Shown in pieces: positions 41,607 through 50,842 of a stretch of 64,000 nucleotides of DNA. The position numbers were made by a program, and so were the translations under genes. The stretch spans positions 930,001-994,000 of the forward strand of contig CAVZSF010000005.1 of NCBI GenBank assembly GCA_963777895.1, read 5' to 3'. Below the pieces are notes generated by a model. That model was given only the letters and a program-made list of their open reading frames with translations. It had not been told where the DNA came from and did not search any database. The stretch is from UBA2241 sp963777895 (lineage in GTDB: Bacteria > Actinomycetota > Thermoleophilia > UBA2241). Numbering within the stretch: the stretch's first letter is position 1; each line of letters starts with the position of its first letter.

Positions 41607-42552
41607 CTGGCTCGCAGACCTGCTCGTCGTGGTCGCCGTCTTCACGGTCGGCATGGGCACGGCAACTCTGCTGATCTGGTGGGAACGCCGGCTCCTCGGC
41701 TTCTTCCAGGACCGGCTCGGGCCCGACCGCGTCGGCCCTCTCGGGCTGATGCAGGTGGTCGCCGACATGATCAAGATCTTCACCAAGGAAGACTGGGTCC
41801 CGCCCTTCGCCGACCGCGCCGTGTTCGTGCTCGCGCCGGCGATCGTCGTGGCGGCGACGCTGCTCTCGTTCATCGTCATCCCGGTCACGGCGGGCGTGGT
41901 CGTCGCCGACCCGAACATCGGCGTGCTGTTCTTTCTCGCGATGTCGTCGCTCGGCGTCTACAGCGTCGTGCTCGCCGGCTGGGCCTCGCGCAGCAAGTAC
42001 TCGGTGATCGGCGGCCTGCGGGCGGCCGCGCAGATGGTCAGCTACGAGGTCTTCATGGGGATCTCGCTGATGGGCGTGGTGCTGCAGGCCGGCAGCTTCG
42101 ACCTGGTGAAGATCGTCGAGGCGCAGCATAGGCTCTGGTTCGCGGTGCCGCAGCTCGGCGGTCTCATCGTCTTCACGGTCGCCGCGCTCGCCGAGCTGCG
42201 GCGCATCCCGTTCGATCTCGTCGAGGCCGAGAGCGAGCTCGTGGCCGGCTTCCACACCGAGTACTCCGGCATGAAGTTCGGCATGTTCTTCGTGGGCGAG
42301 TACATCGGCGTCACGCTGGTCTCGGCCTTCATCACGACGATGTTCTTCGGGGGCTGGCTCGGGCCGTGGCTGCCGGACGCCGTCTGGTTCCTGCTCAAGA
42401 CCTTCCTGCTCATCAGCTTCTTCGTACTCGTGCGGGCGACGTTCCCGCGGCCGCGCTTCGACCAGCTCATGCGCTTCGGCTGGAAGGTCATGCTGCCGCT
42501 CAGCCTGCTGAACCTGCTCGTGACCGGCGCCATGGTCGTCTGGAGCACCTGA
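41599..42552 (+). CDS. nuoH: NADH-quinone oxidoreductase subunit H
   Basis: A 317-aa intact membrane subunit with eight helices that connects the quinone site to the proton pumps. LIWWERRLLGFFQDRLGPDRVGPLG and FDLVEAESELVAGFHTEYSGM are invariant family segments; the acidic run between helices 5 and 6 (EAESE) belongs to the proposed coupling path. GTG 41599 overlaps the nuoG end by 8 bp. No damage is seen. Confidence 0.95.
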   Translation: MPSWLADLLVVVAVFTVGMGTATLLIWWERRLLGFFQDRLGPDRVGPLGLMQVVADMIKIFTKEDWVPPFADRAVFVLAPAIVVAATLLSFIVIPVTAGVVVADPNIGVLFFLAMSSLGVYSVVLAGWASRSKYSVIGGLRAAAQMVSYEVFMGISLMGVVLQAGSFDLVKIVEAQHRLWFAVPQLGGLIVFTVAALAELRRIPFDLVEAESELVAGFHTEYSGMKFGMFFVGEYIGVTLVSAFITTMFFGGWLGPWLPDAVWFLLKTFLLISFFVLVRATFPRPRFDQLMRFGWKVMLPLSLLNLLVTGAMVVWST

Positions 42553-42553
42553 G

Positions 42554-43061
42554 ATGGGTGCCATCAGAGCTCTCTGGACCGTGTTCGGGCACCTCTTCGG
42601 CGCGTCCGACACGGTCAGCTACCCGGAGGAGCTTCCCTATCTGCCGCCGCGCTATCGCGGCCGCATCGTCCTGTCGCGCGACCCGGACGGGGAGGAGCGC
42701 TGCGTCGCGTGCTACCTCTGCTCGGTCGCCTGCCCGGTCGACTGCATCTCCCTGCAGGCGACCCAGAACGAGCACGGCCGCCGCTACCCGGCCTGGTTTC
42801 GCATCAACTTCTCGCGCTGCATCTACTGCGGTTTCTGCGAGGAGGCCTGCCCGACCTACGCCATCCAGCTCACCCCCGACGCCGAGATGAGTGAGTACCT
42901 GCGCCACAACATGGTCTACGAGAAGGACGACCTACTGATCAGCGGCCCCGGCAAGTACCACGACTACAGCTTCTGGGACGTGTCGGGCGTCGACATCGGG
43001 ACGCAAGGGCGAGGCCGAGCGGGAGGACCCACCCGCCGACCTGCGCGACCTGCTGCCGTAG
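42554..43061 (+). CDS. nuoI: NADH-quinone oxidoreductase subunit I (3'-end frameshift)
   Basis: The 23-kDa subunit carrying clusters N6a and N6b, seen as RCVACYLCSVACPVDC and RCIYCGFCEEACPTYA. The conserved part is intact; the frame breaks near 43004, in the poorly conserved tail. Removing one C restores KGEAEREDPPADLRDLLP and a TAG at 43059, 6 bp before nuoJ. As written the frame runs on through nuoJ, which is not a real fusion. Confidence 0.92.
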
Positions 43062-43067
43062 GCGACC

Positions 43068-43670
43068 ATGCTGGTGCTCTTCATCATCGCCTCGGACGTC
43101 GCCCTCGCGGCCACGGTGCTCGCCGTCACGACGCGGGTCACGCTGCACGCCCTGCTCTACCTCGCGATCTCGCTGGTCGCGGTGGCCGTCGTCTTCTGGA
43201 CGCTCGGGGCGCCCTTCATCGCCGCGCTCGAGGTGATCATCTACGCGGGCGCCATCGTGGTGCTCTTCCTCTTCGCCGTGATGCTGCTGGCGCCCGGCGA
43301 GACCCGGAGGGTCGAGGCCGGGCGCCTCTGGCGGCGCTCGTGGGCGGGGCCCGCGGTGCTCGGGCTGGTGCTGCTGGCCGAGATCGCCGTCATCGTGTTC
43401 ACCAGCCCGGAGGGGTCGCTCCAGGGCAGGACGATATCGCCCCGGGGCGTGGGCCTGGCGATGATGGGGCCCTACGCGCTCGGCATCGAGCTCGCCTCGA
43501 TGCTGCTGCTGGTCGCGCTGATCGGCGTGCAGCACCTGGGGCGCGGCGAGCAAGGGGACGTCTCGTTCGACGCCGAGCCGGACGAAGAGCCGGGCGCGGG
43601 CGGCGAGCCGCAGCTGGTGGCGTCGGAGGACGAGCCCCTGGGCGAGCCGGTGGGGAGGGGGCGGACGTGA
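43068..43670 (+). CDS. nuoJ: NADH-quinone oxidoreductase subunit J
   Basis: A 200-aa intact membrane subunit with five helices; HALLYLAISLVAVAVVFWTLGAPFIAALEVIIYAGAIVVLFLF covers the conserved helices 2 and 3, including the pi-bulge helix region. The C-terminal 40 residues are acidic and Gly/Pro-rich, longer than in many homologues, and probably cytosolic. Its stop overlaps the nuoK GTG. Confidence 0.93.
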   Translation: MLVLFIIASDVALAATVLAVTTRVTLHALLYLAISLVAVAVVFWTLGAPFIAALEVIIYAGAIVVLFLFAVMLLAPGETRRVEAGRLWRRSWAGPAVLGLVLLAEIAVIVFTSPEGSLQGRTISPRGVGLAMMGPYALGIELASMLLLVALIGVQHLGRGEQGDVSFDAEPDEEPGAGGEPQLVASEDEPLGEPVGRGRT

Positions 43671-43975
43671 GCCAGATCCCCCTGGAGTACGGCCTGCTGC
43701 TGGCTGGCGCGCTCTTCCTGATCGGCCTGGTCGGCGTGCTGGTGCGCCGCAACCTGATCATCGTGCTGGCCTCGATCGAGGTCATGCTGAACGCCGCCGG
43801 TGTCGCCTTCATCGTGGGCAGCGCCCGCTGGGGACACGCCGACGGCCAGGTGATGTTCGTCTTCATCCTGGCGATGGCGGCCGCCGAGGTGGCCGTCGGG
43901 CTCGTGCTGGCGATCCGCTTCCGGCGCATCTTCGGGAGCCTTGACGTCGACGCGGCCCGAAGGATGAGGGGGTAG
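43667..43975 (+). CDS. nuoK: NADH-quinone oxidoreductase subunit K
   Basis: A 102-aa three-helix subunit at full family length. ASIEVMLNAAGVAF holds the conserved membrane glutamate of helix 2 and AAAEVAVGLVLAI that of helix 3, both part of the proton path. GTG 43667 lies after GGGGAGGGGG and overlaps nuoJ. Confidence 0.94.
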   Translation: MSQIPLEYGLLLAGALFLIGLVGVLVRRNLIIVLASIEVMLNAAGVAFIVGSARWGHADGQVMFVFILAMAAAEVAVGLVLAIRFRRIFGSLDVDAARRMRG

Positions 43976-43977
43976 CG

Positions 43978-45871
43978 ATGCTGCCGCTGCTCTGGCTCGT
44001 GCCCGCGTTGCCGGCGGCCGGCTTCATCGTGCTGGTCTTCGCCGGCCGCCGTCTTTCGCGGCGCGCGATCGCCGTGGTGGGCGTCGGATCCATCGGACTT
44101 GCCGCCCTGGTGAGCTTGCTGATCGCCCTGGACTGGTTGAGCGGCGGGGCCCCTCTCGGCGACGCCTACCGCCAGGTCCTGTGGACCTGGCTCGACGTCG
44201 CCGGCTTCCGCTCGCAGGTCGCCCTCTACCTCGACCCGCTCTCGCTCACGTTCGTGCTGATCGTCACCGTGGTCGGCTCCCTCATTCACCTCTACGCGAC
44301 GGAGTACATGGGCGAGGACGAGAGCTACGCGCGCTTCTTCACCTACATGAACCTGTTCGTGGCCGCCATGCTCGTGCTCGTGCTGGCCGACGACCTGCTC
44401 GTCGCTCATGCTCGGGTGGGAGGGCGTCGGCCTCTGCAGCTATCTGCTCATCGGGTTCTGGTACAAGGACCGCAGAACGGCTACGCGGCGCGCAAGGCCT
44501 TCATCGTGACGCGCGTCGGCGACACCGCCCTGCATGGTCGCGCTCTTCCTGCTGCTCGCCGAGTTCGGCACGCTGCGCATCCAGCCGATCATGGACGGCG
44601 CCGCCGAGCGCTGGGCCGGCGGCGCCGCCCTGGCGACCGCCACCGCCCTGCTGTTACTCGGCGGCGCCGTCGGCAAGTCGGCCCAGCTGCCGCTGCAGAC
44701 GTGGCTGCCGGACGCCATGGCCGGCCCGACCCCCGTGAGCGCGCTGATCCACGCCGCGACCATGGTGACCGCCGGCGTGTACCTCATCGCCCGCACGCAC
44801 GTCCTCTACGAGCTCTCGCCCGGCGTGATGACGGTGGTCGCGGCGGTCGGCGCGCTGACCCTGCTCTACGCCGGCGTCAGCGCGCTCGCCCAGCGCGACA
44901 TCAAGCGCGTCCTGGCCTACTCGACGGTGAGCCAGATCGGCTACATGTTCCTCGCCCTCGGCGTGGCCGGCTGGCAGGCGGGCGTCTTCCACTTCGTCAC
45001 GCACGCCTTCTTCAAGGCCCTGCTCTTCCTCGCCGCGGGAGCCGTCATCGAAGCGCTCGGCGGCGAGCAGGACATGTTCCGCATGGGCGGCTTACGAAGG
45101 CGCCTGCCCCTCGTCTTCTGGGCGATGGTCATCGGCGCCGCCTCGCTCTCGTCGCTGCCCCTGGTGACGGCCGGCTTCTACAGCAAGGACCTCATCATCG
45201 ATCTGAGCCTGACGTCGCCCGACGGCGGTACCGTCTTCTGGCTCGGCGCGCTTGCCGGGGCGTTCCTCACCTCGCTCTACTCCTTCCGGCTCGTCTTCCT
45301 CGTGTTCTTCGGCGAGGAGCGCTCCGCGGTCGTCCACAGGCCGCACTGGCCCATGAACCTGCCGCTGGTCGTGCTCAGTGTCTTCGCCGTCGTTGGCGGC
45401 CTGATGTGGCTGCCGGAGTGGATGGGCGGGTACGAACCCCTGTCCCACTTCCTCGATCCGGTGTTGCCGCCGAACCCGCACGGCGAGAGCGTGCTGGGCA
45501 CGGCGGCGCTGGCCCTGATCGCGCCGGCGGTCTCGCTGCTCGGGCTCGCCTTGGCGTGGCAGTTGTGGCTGCGACGGCCGGGCCCGCGGCCGGAGGCCGG
45601 CCGCCCGGCTCACGGACTCGAGGCGTTCTTCCTCTCGGGCTGGGGCTTCGACCGCCTCTACGACTGGATCCTGGTGTGGCCGGCGCGTGCCTTCGCCTGG
45701 GCCGCGCGTGACGACCTGGTCGAGCCTTTCGTAGACGCCATCGCGCGCGCCAATCTCCTCGGCTGGCGCGCGCTCAGCCGCTCGCAGTCGGGCCTGTTGC
45801 GCTCGTACGTGAGCGTGATCGCGGTGGGCGTCGCCGTCCTGCTCTTCGTCCTTCTGGTCTGGCAGCGATGA
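43978..45871 (+). CDS. nuoL: NADH-quinone oxidoreductase subunit L (frameshifted near one quarter)
   Basis: The largest antiporter-like proton-pumping subunit. The start (about 140 residues) and all of 44534-45871 are intact: LPLQTWLPDAMAGPTPVSALIHAATMVTAG, STVSQIGYMFLALG and THAFFKALLFLAAGAVIEAL are NuoL hallmarks. Three breaks at about 44404, 44475 and 44533 split the segment MLGWEGVGLCSYLLIGFWY / NGYAARKAFIVTRVGDTAL. The first (GTC-G-CTC) and third (CTG-C-ATG) are repaired by removing one base; the middle one needs plus one or minus two. Confidence 0.9.
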
Positions 45872-47595
45872 CGCTCGTCTGGTACATCGTGATCCCCGCC
45901 GTGGCGGCGCCGCTCGCCTGGCTCGCCGGGCGGCTCTCGCCGCTCGCGGCGCGCGCTGTGGCGCTCGTCGGCTGCCTGGCGCCGCTCGTCCTCGTGGTCG
46001 CGCAGGTCGCACGGCACTGGTCTGCGCTCACGGCTCCCGGCGGCGCGGCGCCGGCCGGGGGTGACCCCTTCGCCGGCGCATGGGTCGCCCAGATCGACCG
46101 CGCCTGGATCCCGCAGCTCGGCGTGCGCTTCGCGCTCGCCGCCGACGGCCTCAGCCTCGTGCTGCTGCTGCTGACGTTCGCCCTCGGCGTCCTCGCCGTG
46201 CTCTCGTCGTGGCGTGCCATCGAGACGCGTGTCGGGCTCTTCCACCTCTTCCTGCTCTGGACGGTGGCGGGTCTTGCCGGCGTCTTCATCGCCGTCGACC
46301 TCATCCTGTTCTACTTCTTCTTCGAGATGATGCTCGTGCCCATGTACTTCCTGATCGCCGTCTGGGGCTACGAGAGACGTATCTACGCCGCCATCAAGTT
46401 CTTCCTGTTCACCCAGGCGAGCGGCCTGCTCATGCTGATCGCGATCCTGGCGCTCGCCTTCTATCACCAGGCGCAGGCCGGCGGGGGGCTGACCTTCGAC
46501 TTCCGCGAGCTGCTGGGCACGGAGCTGTCGCGGACGGCCGGCATGTGGCTGATGCTCGGCTTCTTCGTCGCCTTCGCCGTCAAGCTGCCGTCCGTCCCCC
46601 TGCACACGTGGCTGCCGGACGCGCACACCCAGGCGCCGACCGCCGCCTCGCTGCTGCTGGCGGGCGTGCTGATCAAGGTCGGCGCCTACGGCATGCTCCG
46701 CTTCATGGTGCCGCTCTTCCCGCAGGCGGTCGCCGACTTCCGCACCGCCGGACTCGTGCTGGGCGCCGCCGGCGTCGTCTACGGCGCCCTGCTCGCCTGG
46801 TCGCAGCGCGACCTCAAGCGCCTGGTCGCCTACACCAGCGTGAGCCACATGGGCTTCGTGCTCATGGGGGTCTTCGCGTGGAACGAGCTCGCGCTGCAGG
46901 GCGTGGTGCTGGAGATCGTCTGTCACGCCCTCTCGACGGGCGCCCTCTTCGTCCTGGTCGGGGCGCTTCTCGAACGCATCCACACGCGCGACATGGAGAA
47001 GATGGGCGGGCTGTGGACGATCGCCCCCCGCTTCGGTGGCGTCTGGCTGGTCTTCGCGCTCGCGTCCCTCGGGCTGCCCGGGCTCGGCAACTTCGTCGCC
47101 GAGTTCCTGATCCTCGCCGGCGTGTGGCAGGTCAGCCACTGGGCTGCTGTGGTGGGGGCTGTCGGCCTGGTGTTCGCGACCGTGTACGCCCTGTGGATGG
47201 TGCAGCGTGCCTTCCAGGGCCCCGAGACGCACGGCTGGGAGTTCCCCGACCTCGGCGCGCGCGAGCTGTTCTCGGCCGGCGTGATGATCGCCGGCCTGGT
47301 CGCGCTCGGCTTCTATCCGCAGCCGCTGATCGACGGGGTGAGCAGGACGGTGGCGGCGCTGCGCGCGGCGGCGCCGGCCGTGTCGCAGCAGACACTGCGG
47401 CCGGGGCCGCCGCGCGCCGACTCCGGCTTGCCGCCGGGGGTCGCCGATGCGTGGGCCGCCGCGCCGGCCGACCGCGGCTCGCCGCCCTTTGCGAGCGGCT
47501 CTTCTCGATCGAGCCCGAGCTCGGCCGGTAGCGCGCGACTCTTGGGGGCGCCGCCACCTCCCATAGATGACTCGACAGATCGGCCGTGGCCGTGA
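45868..47595 (+). CDS. nuoM: NADH-quinone oxidoreductase subunit M
   Basis: A 575-aa intact antiporter-like subunit. FYFFFEMMLVPMYFLI contains the conserved helix-5 glutamate, KLPSVPLHTWLPDAHTQAPT is the central lysine region, and YTSVSHMGFVLMGVF and EIVCHALSTGALFVLVG follow. The last 75 residues, after PQPLIDGV, are Pro/Ser/Ala-rich without conserved pattern and read into the nuoN start; they could be a genuine disordered tail or an overrun after a late frameshift. Start ATG overlaps the nuoL stop. Confidence 0.93.
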   Translation: MTLVWYIVIPAVAAPLAWLAGRLSPLAARAVALVGCLAPLVLVVAQVARHWSALTAPGGAAPAGGDPFAGAWVAQIDRAWIPQLGVRFALAADGLSLVLLLLTFALGVLAVLSSWRAIETRVGLFHLFLLWTVAGLAGVFIAVDLILFYFFFEMMLVPMYFLIAVWGYERRIYAAIKFFLFTQASGLLMLIAILALAFYHQAQAGGGLTFDFRELLGTELSRTAGMWLMLGFFVAFAVKLPSVPLHTWLPDAHTQAPTAASLLLAGVLIKVGAYGMLRFMVPLFPQAVADFRTAGLVLGAAGVVYGALLAWSQRDLKRLVAYTSVSHMGFVLMGVFAWNELALQGVVLEIVCHALSTGALFVLVGALLERIHTRDMEKMGGLWTIAPRFGGVWLVFALASLGLPGLGNFVAEFLILAGVWQVSHWAAVVGAVGLVFATVYALWMVQRAFQGPETHGWEFPDLGARELFSAGVMIAGLVALGFYPQPLIDGVSRTVAALRAAAPAVSQQTLRPGPPRADSGLPPGVADAWAAAPADRGSPPFASGSSRSSPSSAGSARLLGAPPPPIDDSTDRPWP

Positions 47596-49118
47596 ACGGC
47601 GGCGACCTTCTCGCGCTGGCGCCCTTCATCGCGCTCGCCGCCGCGCCCATCGCCGTGATGCTCGGCATCGCCGTGCGGCGCTCGCACGACCTCGCCCTGG
47701 GGCTCACGCTGATCGGCCTCGCCGCGACCCTGGCTTGCCTGCCGATCGCGGCCGCCGCGAACGACCCGCAGGCGACGCCGCTGCTGCGGGTCGACGCCTT
47801 CACGATCTTCGCCGTCGCCGTGCTCGTCGGAGCGACGGCGGTCGTGGCGCTCCTCGCCGACGGCTACCTCCTGGCCCGGCCGCAACCGTCGGAGGAGTTC
47901 TACGTGCTGTTGCTCACGGCGACACTCGGCGCGGCGGCGATGGCGGCGAGCACGCACTTCGCCTCGTTCTTCCTCGGACTCGAGCTCCTGAGCGTGTCGC
48001 TGTATGCCCTGATCGCCTACCCCGGCGACCGGGCCGAGGTCGTGGAGGCCGCCGTGAAGTACCTGGTGCTGGCCGGCACGACCTCGGCCTTCCTCGTCTT
48101 CGGCATGGCCTTCGTGTACACCGCCACCGGGACCATGACGTCCCAAGGCCTGGCGAGTGTGCTGGCGAAGGGCGCCGCCGCCGACGATCTGATCCTCGCC
48201 CTCGGGCTCGTCGGCATCCTCGTCGGCGCCGGCTTCAAGCTCGCCGTGGTGCCCTTCCACATGTGGACGCCCGACATCTACCAGGGCGCTCCGGCGCCGG
48301 TCGGCGCCTACATCGCGACGGTCTCGAAGGCGGGCGTGCTCTTCCTGGTGCTGCGCTACTTCGGCACCGTGCCGCTGGAGACCGGCTCCGCGCTCTTCCT
48401 CATCCTGGCGGCCGTGGCCGTCGCCTCGATGGTCGCCGGCAACGTGCTGGCGCTGCTGCAGGACAACATCAAGCGCATCCTCGCCTACTCGTCGATCGCT
48501 CACCTGGGGTACATGCTCGTCGCCCTGCTCGCGGGGACGGCGTCGGCGGCCGCCGACGGTGGCGATGGTGGGCAGCGCGGCGTCGTGGCGGCGACGTTCT
48601 ACCTCGTGATCTACGTGACGATGAGCCTCGCCGCCTTCGGCGTGGTCACGGTGCTCTCGCCTCCGGACCGCGATGCTGACGACATCGGCGATTATCGGGG
48701 GCTGGGCCGGACGCGTCCCTGGCACGCCGCCGTGATGGGGGTCGCGCTGTTCTCGCTGGCCGGCATCCCGCTGACGGCCGGTTTTCTCGGGAAGGTCTAC
48801 CTCGTGGCGGCCGGCGCCGACGCCGCGCTCTGGGCGCTCGTCGTCGTGCTGGTGCTGGCCAGCACGGTCGGTCTCTACTACTACATGCGGGTGATCGTGG
48901 CGATGTACGTGCAGGCGCCGCCCGGAGCGGAGGCCGCGGAGGAGCGCAGGGTCGCGCCGGGCGGAGTCGTCACCGTCTCGGCCGGACGGGCCGCCGCTCA
49001 CCCCGGCGTGGTCACGGCCATCCTCCTGGCGCTGCTGACCGCCCTCCTGCTCTTCGCCGGCGTCTACCCGGGACCGCTGCTGCGGCTCGTGGAGAACGCC
49101 GCGGCCGCGCTCACCTGA
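47586..49118 (+). CDS. nuoN: NADH-quinone oxidoreductase subunit N
   Basis: A 510-aa intact antiporter-like subunit closing the complex I operon. FFLGLELLSVSLYALIAY carries the helix-5 glutamate, GFKLAVVPFHMWTPDIYQGAP the central lysine region, and YSSIAHLGYMLVALLAG and SLAGIPLTAGFLGKVYL follow. GTG 47586 overlaps the nuoM tail by 10 bp. With CD fused, the operon holds thirteen genes for the full set of fourteen subunits. Confidence 0.94.
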   Translation: MAVNGGDLLALAPFIALAAAPIAVMLGIAVRRSHDLALGLTLIGLAATLACLPIAAAANDPQATPLLRVDAFTIFAVAVLVGATAVVALLADGYLLARPQPSEEFYVLLLTATLGAAAMAASTHFASFFLGLELLSVSLYALIAYPGDRAEVVEAAVKYLVLAGTTSAFLVFGMAFVYTATGTMTSQGLASVLAKGAAADDLILALGLVGILVGAGFKLAVVPFHMWTPDIYQGAPAPVGAYIATVSKAGVLFLVLRYFGTVPLETGSALFLILAAVAVASMVAGNVLALLQDNIKRILAYSSIAHLGYMLVALLAGTASAAADGGDGGQRGVVAATFYLVIYVTMSLAAFGVVTVLSPPDRDADDIGDYRGLGRTRPWHAAVMGVALFSLAGIPLTAGFLGKVYLVAAGADAALWALVVVLVLASTVGLYYYMRVIVAMYVQAPPGAEAAEERRVAPGGVVTVSAGRAAAHPGVVTAILLALLTALLLFAGVYPGPLLRLVENAAAALT

Positions 49119-49264
49119 GCGCCGCGCCGCCTTCTTCCACTCCCGCGCGTACCACCAGGCCCGGCCGGTCCTGGGGCTCCTCCGTCGCCTGTCTAGACGA
49201 CCGTTCTCTCTCAAGGGTGCCCCCCTTGTGCCGATACTGACGGCGGGCAACTGTAGGGGGCGAG

Positions 49265-49564
49265 ATGACGACACATCGGCTGATGCGCCTGCGGCACAAC
49301 CGGGACAACCTCGGCTTCCTGTCCGCGAGCCTGATGGTCGATGACCCCCACGCCAACCGGCACTGGCTGCTGCGCCTCGAGTCGCCGTCGACGCTCGACC
49401 TGTTCCGTGACTGCCTCGGGACCGGGAGCGCCCTCTCCCTCAACATGATCACGAGAGACGGCGAGATCTACCGCGGTGAGGCGTGTGTCTCCAGCGTGAG
49501 CGACTCGATCGATGGACCCACCCTGGTGTCGCTGGCGGGCGTCGGGCCTCTGTTCGGGAGCTGA
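49265..49564 (+). CDS. Small protein of unknown function
   Basis: A 99-aa protein with Arg/His-rich N-terminus (THRLMRLRHNRDNLG), then a compact alpha/beta-looking region (HWLLRLESPSTLDLFRDCLG, DGEIYRGEACVSSV, TLVSLAGVGPLFG). I do not recognise a family. ATG 49265 is preceded by GGGGGCGAG. It ends at a 21-bp hairpin facing the STAS gene, and begins 146 bp after nuoN, so it is probably its own unit. The spacer 49119-49264 holds only a weak 6-bp hairpin (CAAGGG/CCCTTG). Confidence 0.6.
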   Translation: MTTHRLMRLRHNRDNLGFLSASLMVDDPHANRHWLLRLESPSTLDLFRDCLGTGSALSLNMITRDGEIYRGEACVSSVSDSIDGPTLVSLAGVGPLFGS

Positions 49565-49593
49565 CGCGGAGGCGGGGAGCCCGCCCCAACGAT

Positions 49594-49639
49594 GAACGCG
49601 ACGGGGGGTGCGCCTGCGGGCGCGCCCCCCGTCGCGTTC
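49594..49639. terminator. Bidirectional 21-bp hairpin terminator
   Basis: A 21-bp stem with one G-T pair and a TGCG loop (left arm starts GAACGCGACGGGGGG) fills the gap between two convergent genes; its right end overlaps the reverse-strand STAS stop codon by 2 bp. No T-tract on either strand. Confidence 0.75.
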
Positions 49640-49979
49640 AGTCCTCCGAGAAGACCTCTTCTCCTACCAGCTCAGGGACGCGCAGCATGTCGAACACACC
49701 GCGCACCTGGGGCGGCAGATTGCGCGCCAGCAGCGGGACACCCTGGCTGCGCAGGTCCAAACAGAGGCGCACGAAGATGCCCGTGCCTGACGAGTCGATG
49801 AACTGCACCCCGCCGAAGTCGACGACCACGGCTTGGGCGCCGCGCGCAGCCTCGAGGACGGCGCCGCGCAGCTCGTCGGCACAGTCGAGGTCGAGCTCGC
49901 CGGTGAGGTAGACGGTGGGCGCAGGGCCCGGGGCGACGGTCGTTTGCAGCATCTCTCCTGCCTCGTTCGCGGTTGTCAC
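49638..49979 (-). CDS. STAS-domain anti-sigma-factor antagonist
   Basis: A 113-aa single STAS domain of the SpoIIAA/RsbV type. The phosphorylation-site segment FIDSSGTGIFV is intact, after VYLTGELDLDCADELR. In this pathway the unphosphorylated antagonist binds the anti-sigma kinase and frees the sigma factor; phosphorylation by the kinase and dephosphorylation by a PP2C set the switch. The genes for both partners lie directly upstream on the same strand, overlapping by 4 bp. No sigma factor gene is present in the window. Confidence 0.92.
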   Translation of the reverse strand: MTTANEAGEMLQTTVAPGPAPTVYLTGELDLDCADELRGAVLEAARGAQAVVVDFGGVQFIDSSGTGIFVRLCLDLRSQGVPLLARNLPPQVRGVFDMLRVPELVGEEVFSED

Positions 49980-50842
49980 GTCCTGCCGTACTCCCGGTCG
50001 AGGAGTAGCGTAGTCCCCTGCTCGCCGGTGTAAAGGCCCACCGAGTCGAGCTGGTCGAGGATGATCTTGAAGCCGTACCCCATCGACGTCTGCCCGTTGC
50101 CGGGGGCACCCATCCAGTTCAGGAAGTTGAGGCCCGGTCCTTCGTCGGCGGTCACGGCACGGAGTCGATCGGGAAGCAGGCGCAGGCAGAACGAGCCGTG
50201 GCCGCCGCCGTGCACGAGCATGTTGCTGACCGCCTCCGAGATACTCAGCACGTAGCCTTCACGGAACTCCTCATCGAGGTCGACGGCCTTGAGGGCGCGC
50301 GAGACGATCCGCCGGGCGCGCGCCACCGCGGCCGCGTCGGCCACGGCGACGTCGATGAGCTCCTCGCCGCGGCCCTGTTCGACCTCGAGCTCGGCCGCGC
50401 TGAGGATGCGGAGCTTGCCGCAGGCGACGGCGCCGGCAAGGTCGGCGAGGATGTCGGCAAGGCTGCGCCGGTGGTCGCCGTGGTGTCGGTGACAGCCGTT
50501 GGTGCGGATGCAGAGGATGTCGCAGTGGCCGTCGTGGGGGACGAAGCAGAGCTCGTCCGGCTCGCCCATGCTGTCGGGCGGCGACACCGTGTAGGCCATG
50601 AACTGCTCGCGTCGCATCGCCTCCCGGGCGTGGTCGGCGAGATCGTCCGCGGAGAGGTCGCGGTCCAGGGCGCCGAGCACCGCCTCGACCTTTCCGCTGC
50701 GCCGGTCGAAGCGGTAGACCTTGAGGCTGGCGGGGGCATCAGCCTCAGGGTCTGCCGCCGGGTCTGCGGCGCCGCGTTCGTCGACCGGCGGAGGCACGAG
50801 GGCAAGCCGGCCCTTCATGCGGGTCTCGCCGAGCGCTTTCAC
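49976..50842 (-). CDS. HATPase anti-sigma kinase with N-terminal Cys/His domain
   Basis: A 288-aa protein. The C-terminal 130 residues are an RsbW/SpoIIAB-type HATPase_c domain (SISEAVSNMLVHGGGHG as the N box, VTADEGPGLNFLN as the G1-type box, GYGFKIILDQLD). The N-terminal 150 residues are not part of the kinase: a region of Asp/Ala-rich linker, then a fold with Cys and His clusters (ELCFVPHDGHCDILCI, then GCHRHHGDHRRS) that could bind metal or haem and act as a sensor. I do not recognise this domain. Start GTG overlaps the PP2C stop. Confidence 0.82.
   Translation of the reverse strand: MKALGETRMKGRLALVPPPVDERGAADPAADPEADAPASLKVYRFDRRSGKVEAVLGALDRDLSADDLADHAREAMRREQFMAYTVSPPDSMGEPDELCFVPHDGHCDILCIRTNGCHRHHGDHRRSLADILADLAGAVACGKLRILSAAELEVEQGRGEELIDVAVADAAAVARARRIVSRALKAVDLDEEFREGYVLSISEAVSNMLVHGGGHGSFCLRLLPDRLRAVTADEGPGLNFLNWMGAPGNGQTSMGYGFKIILDQLDSVGLYTGEQGTTLLLDREYGRT

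Noticed and set aside
42554..43975. A NuoI fusion protein running through nuoJ and nuoK
   Set aside because: The long frame arises only because a one-base shift near 43004 removes the nuoI stop; nuoJ is intact in its own frame and nuoK has its own GTG and ribosome site.
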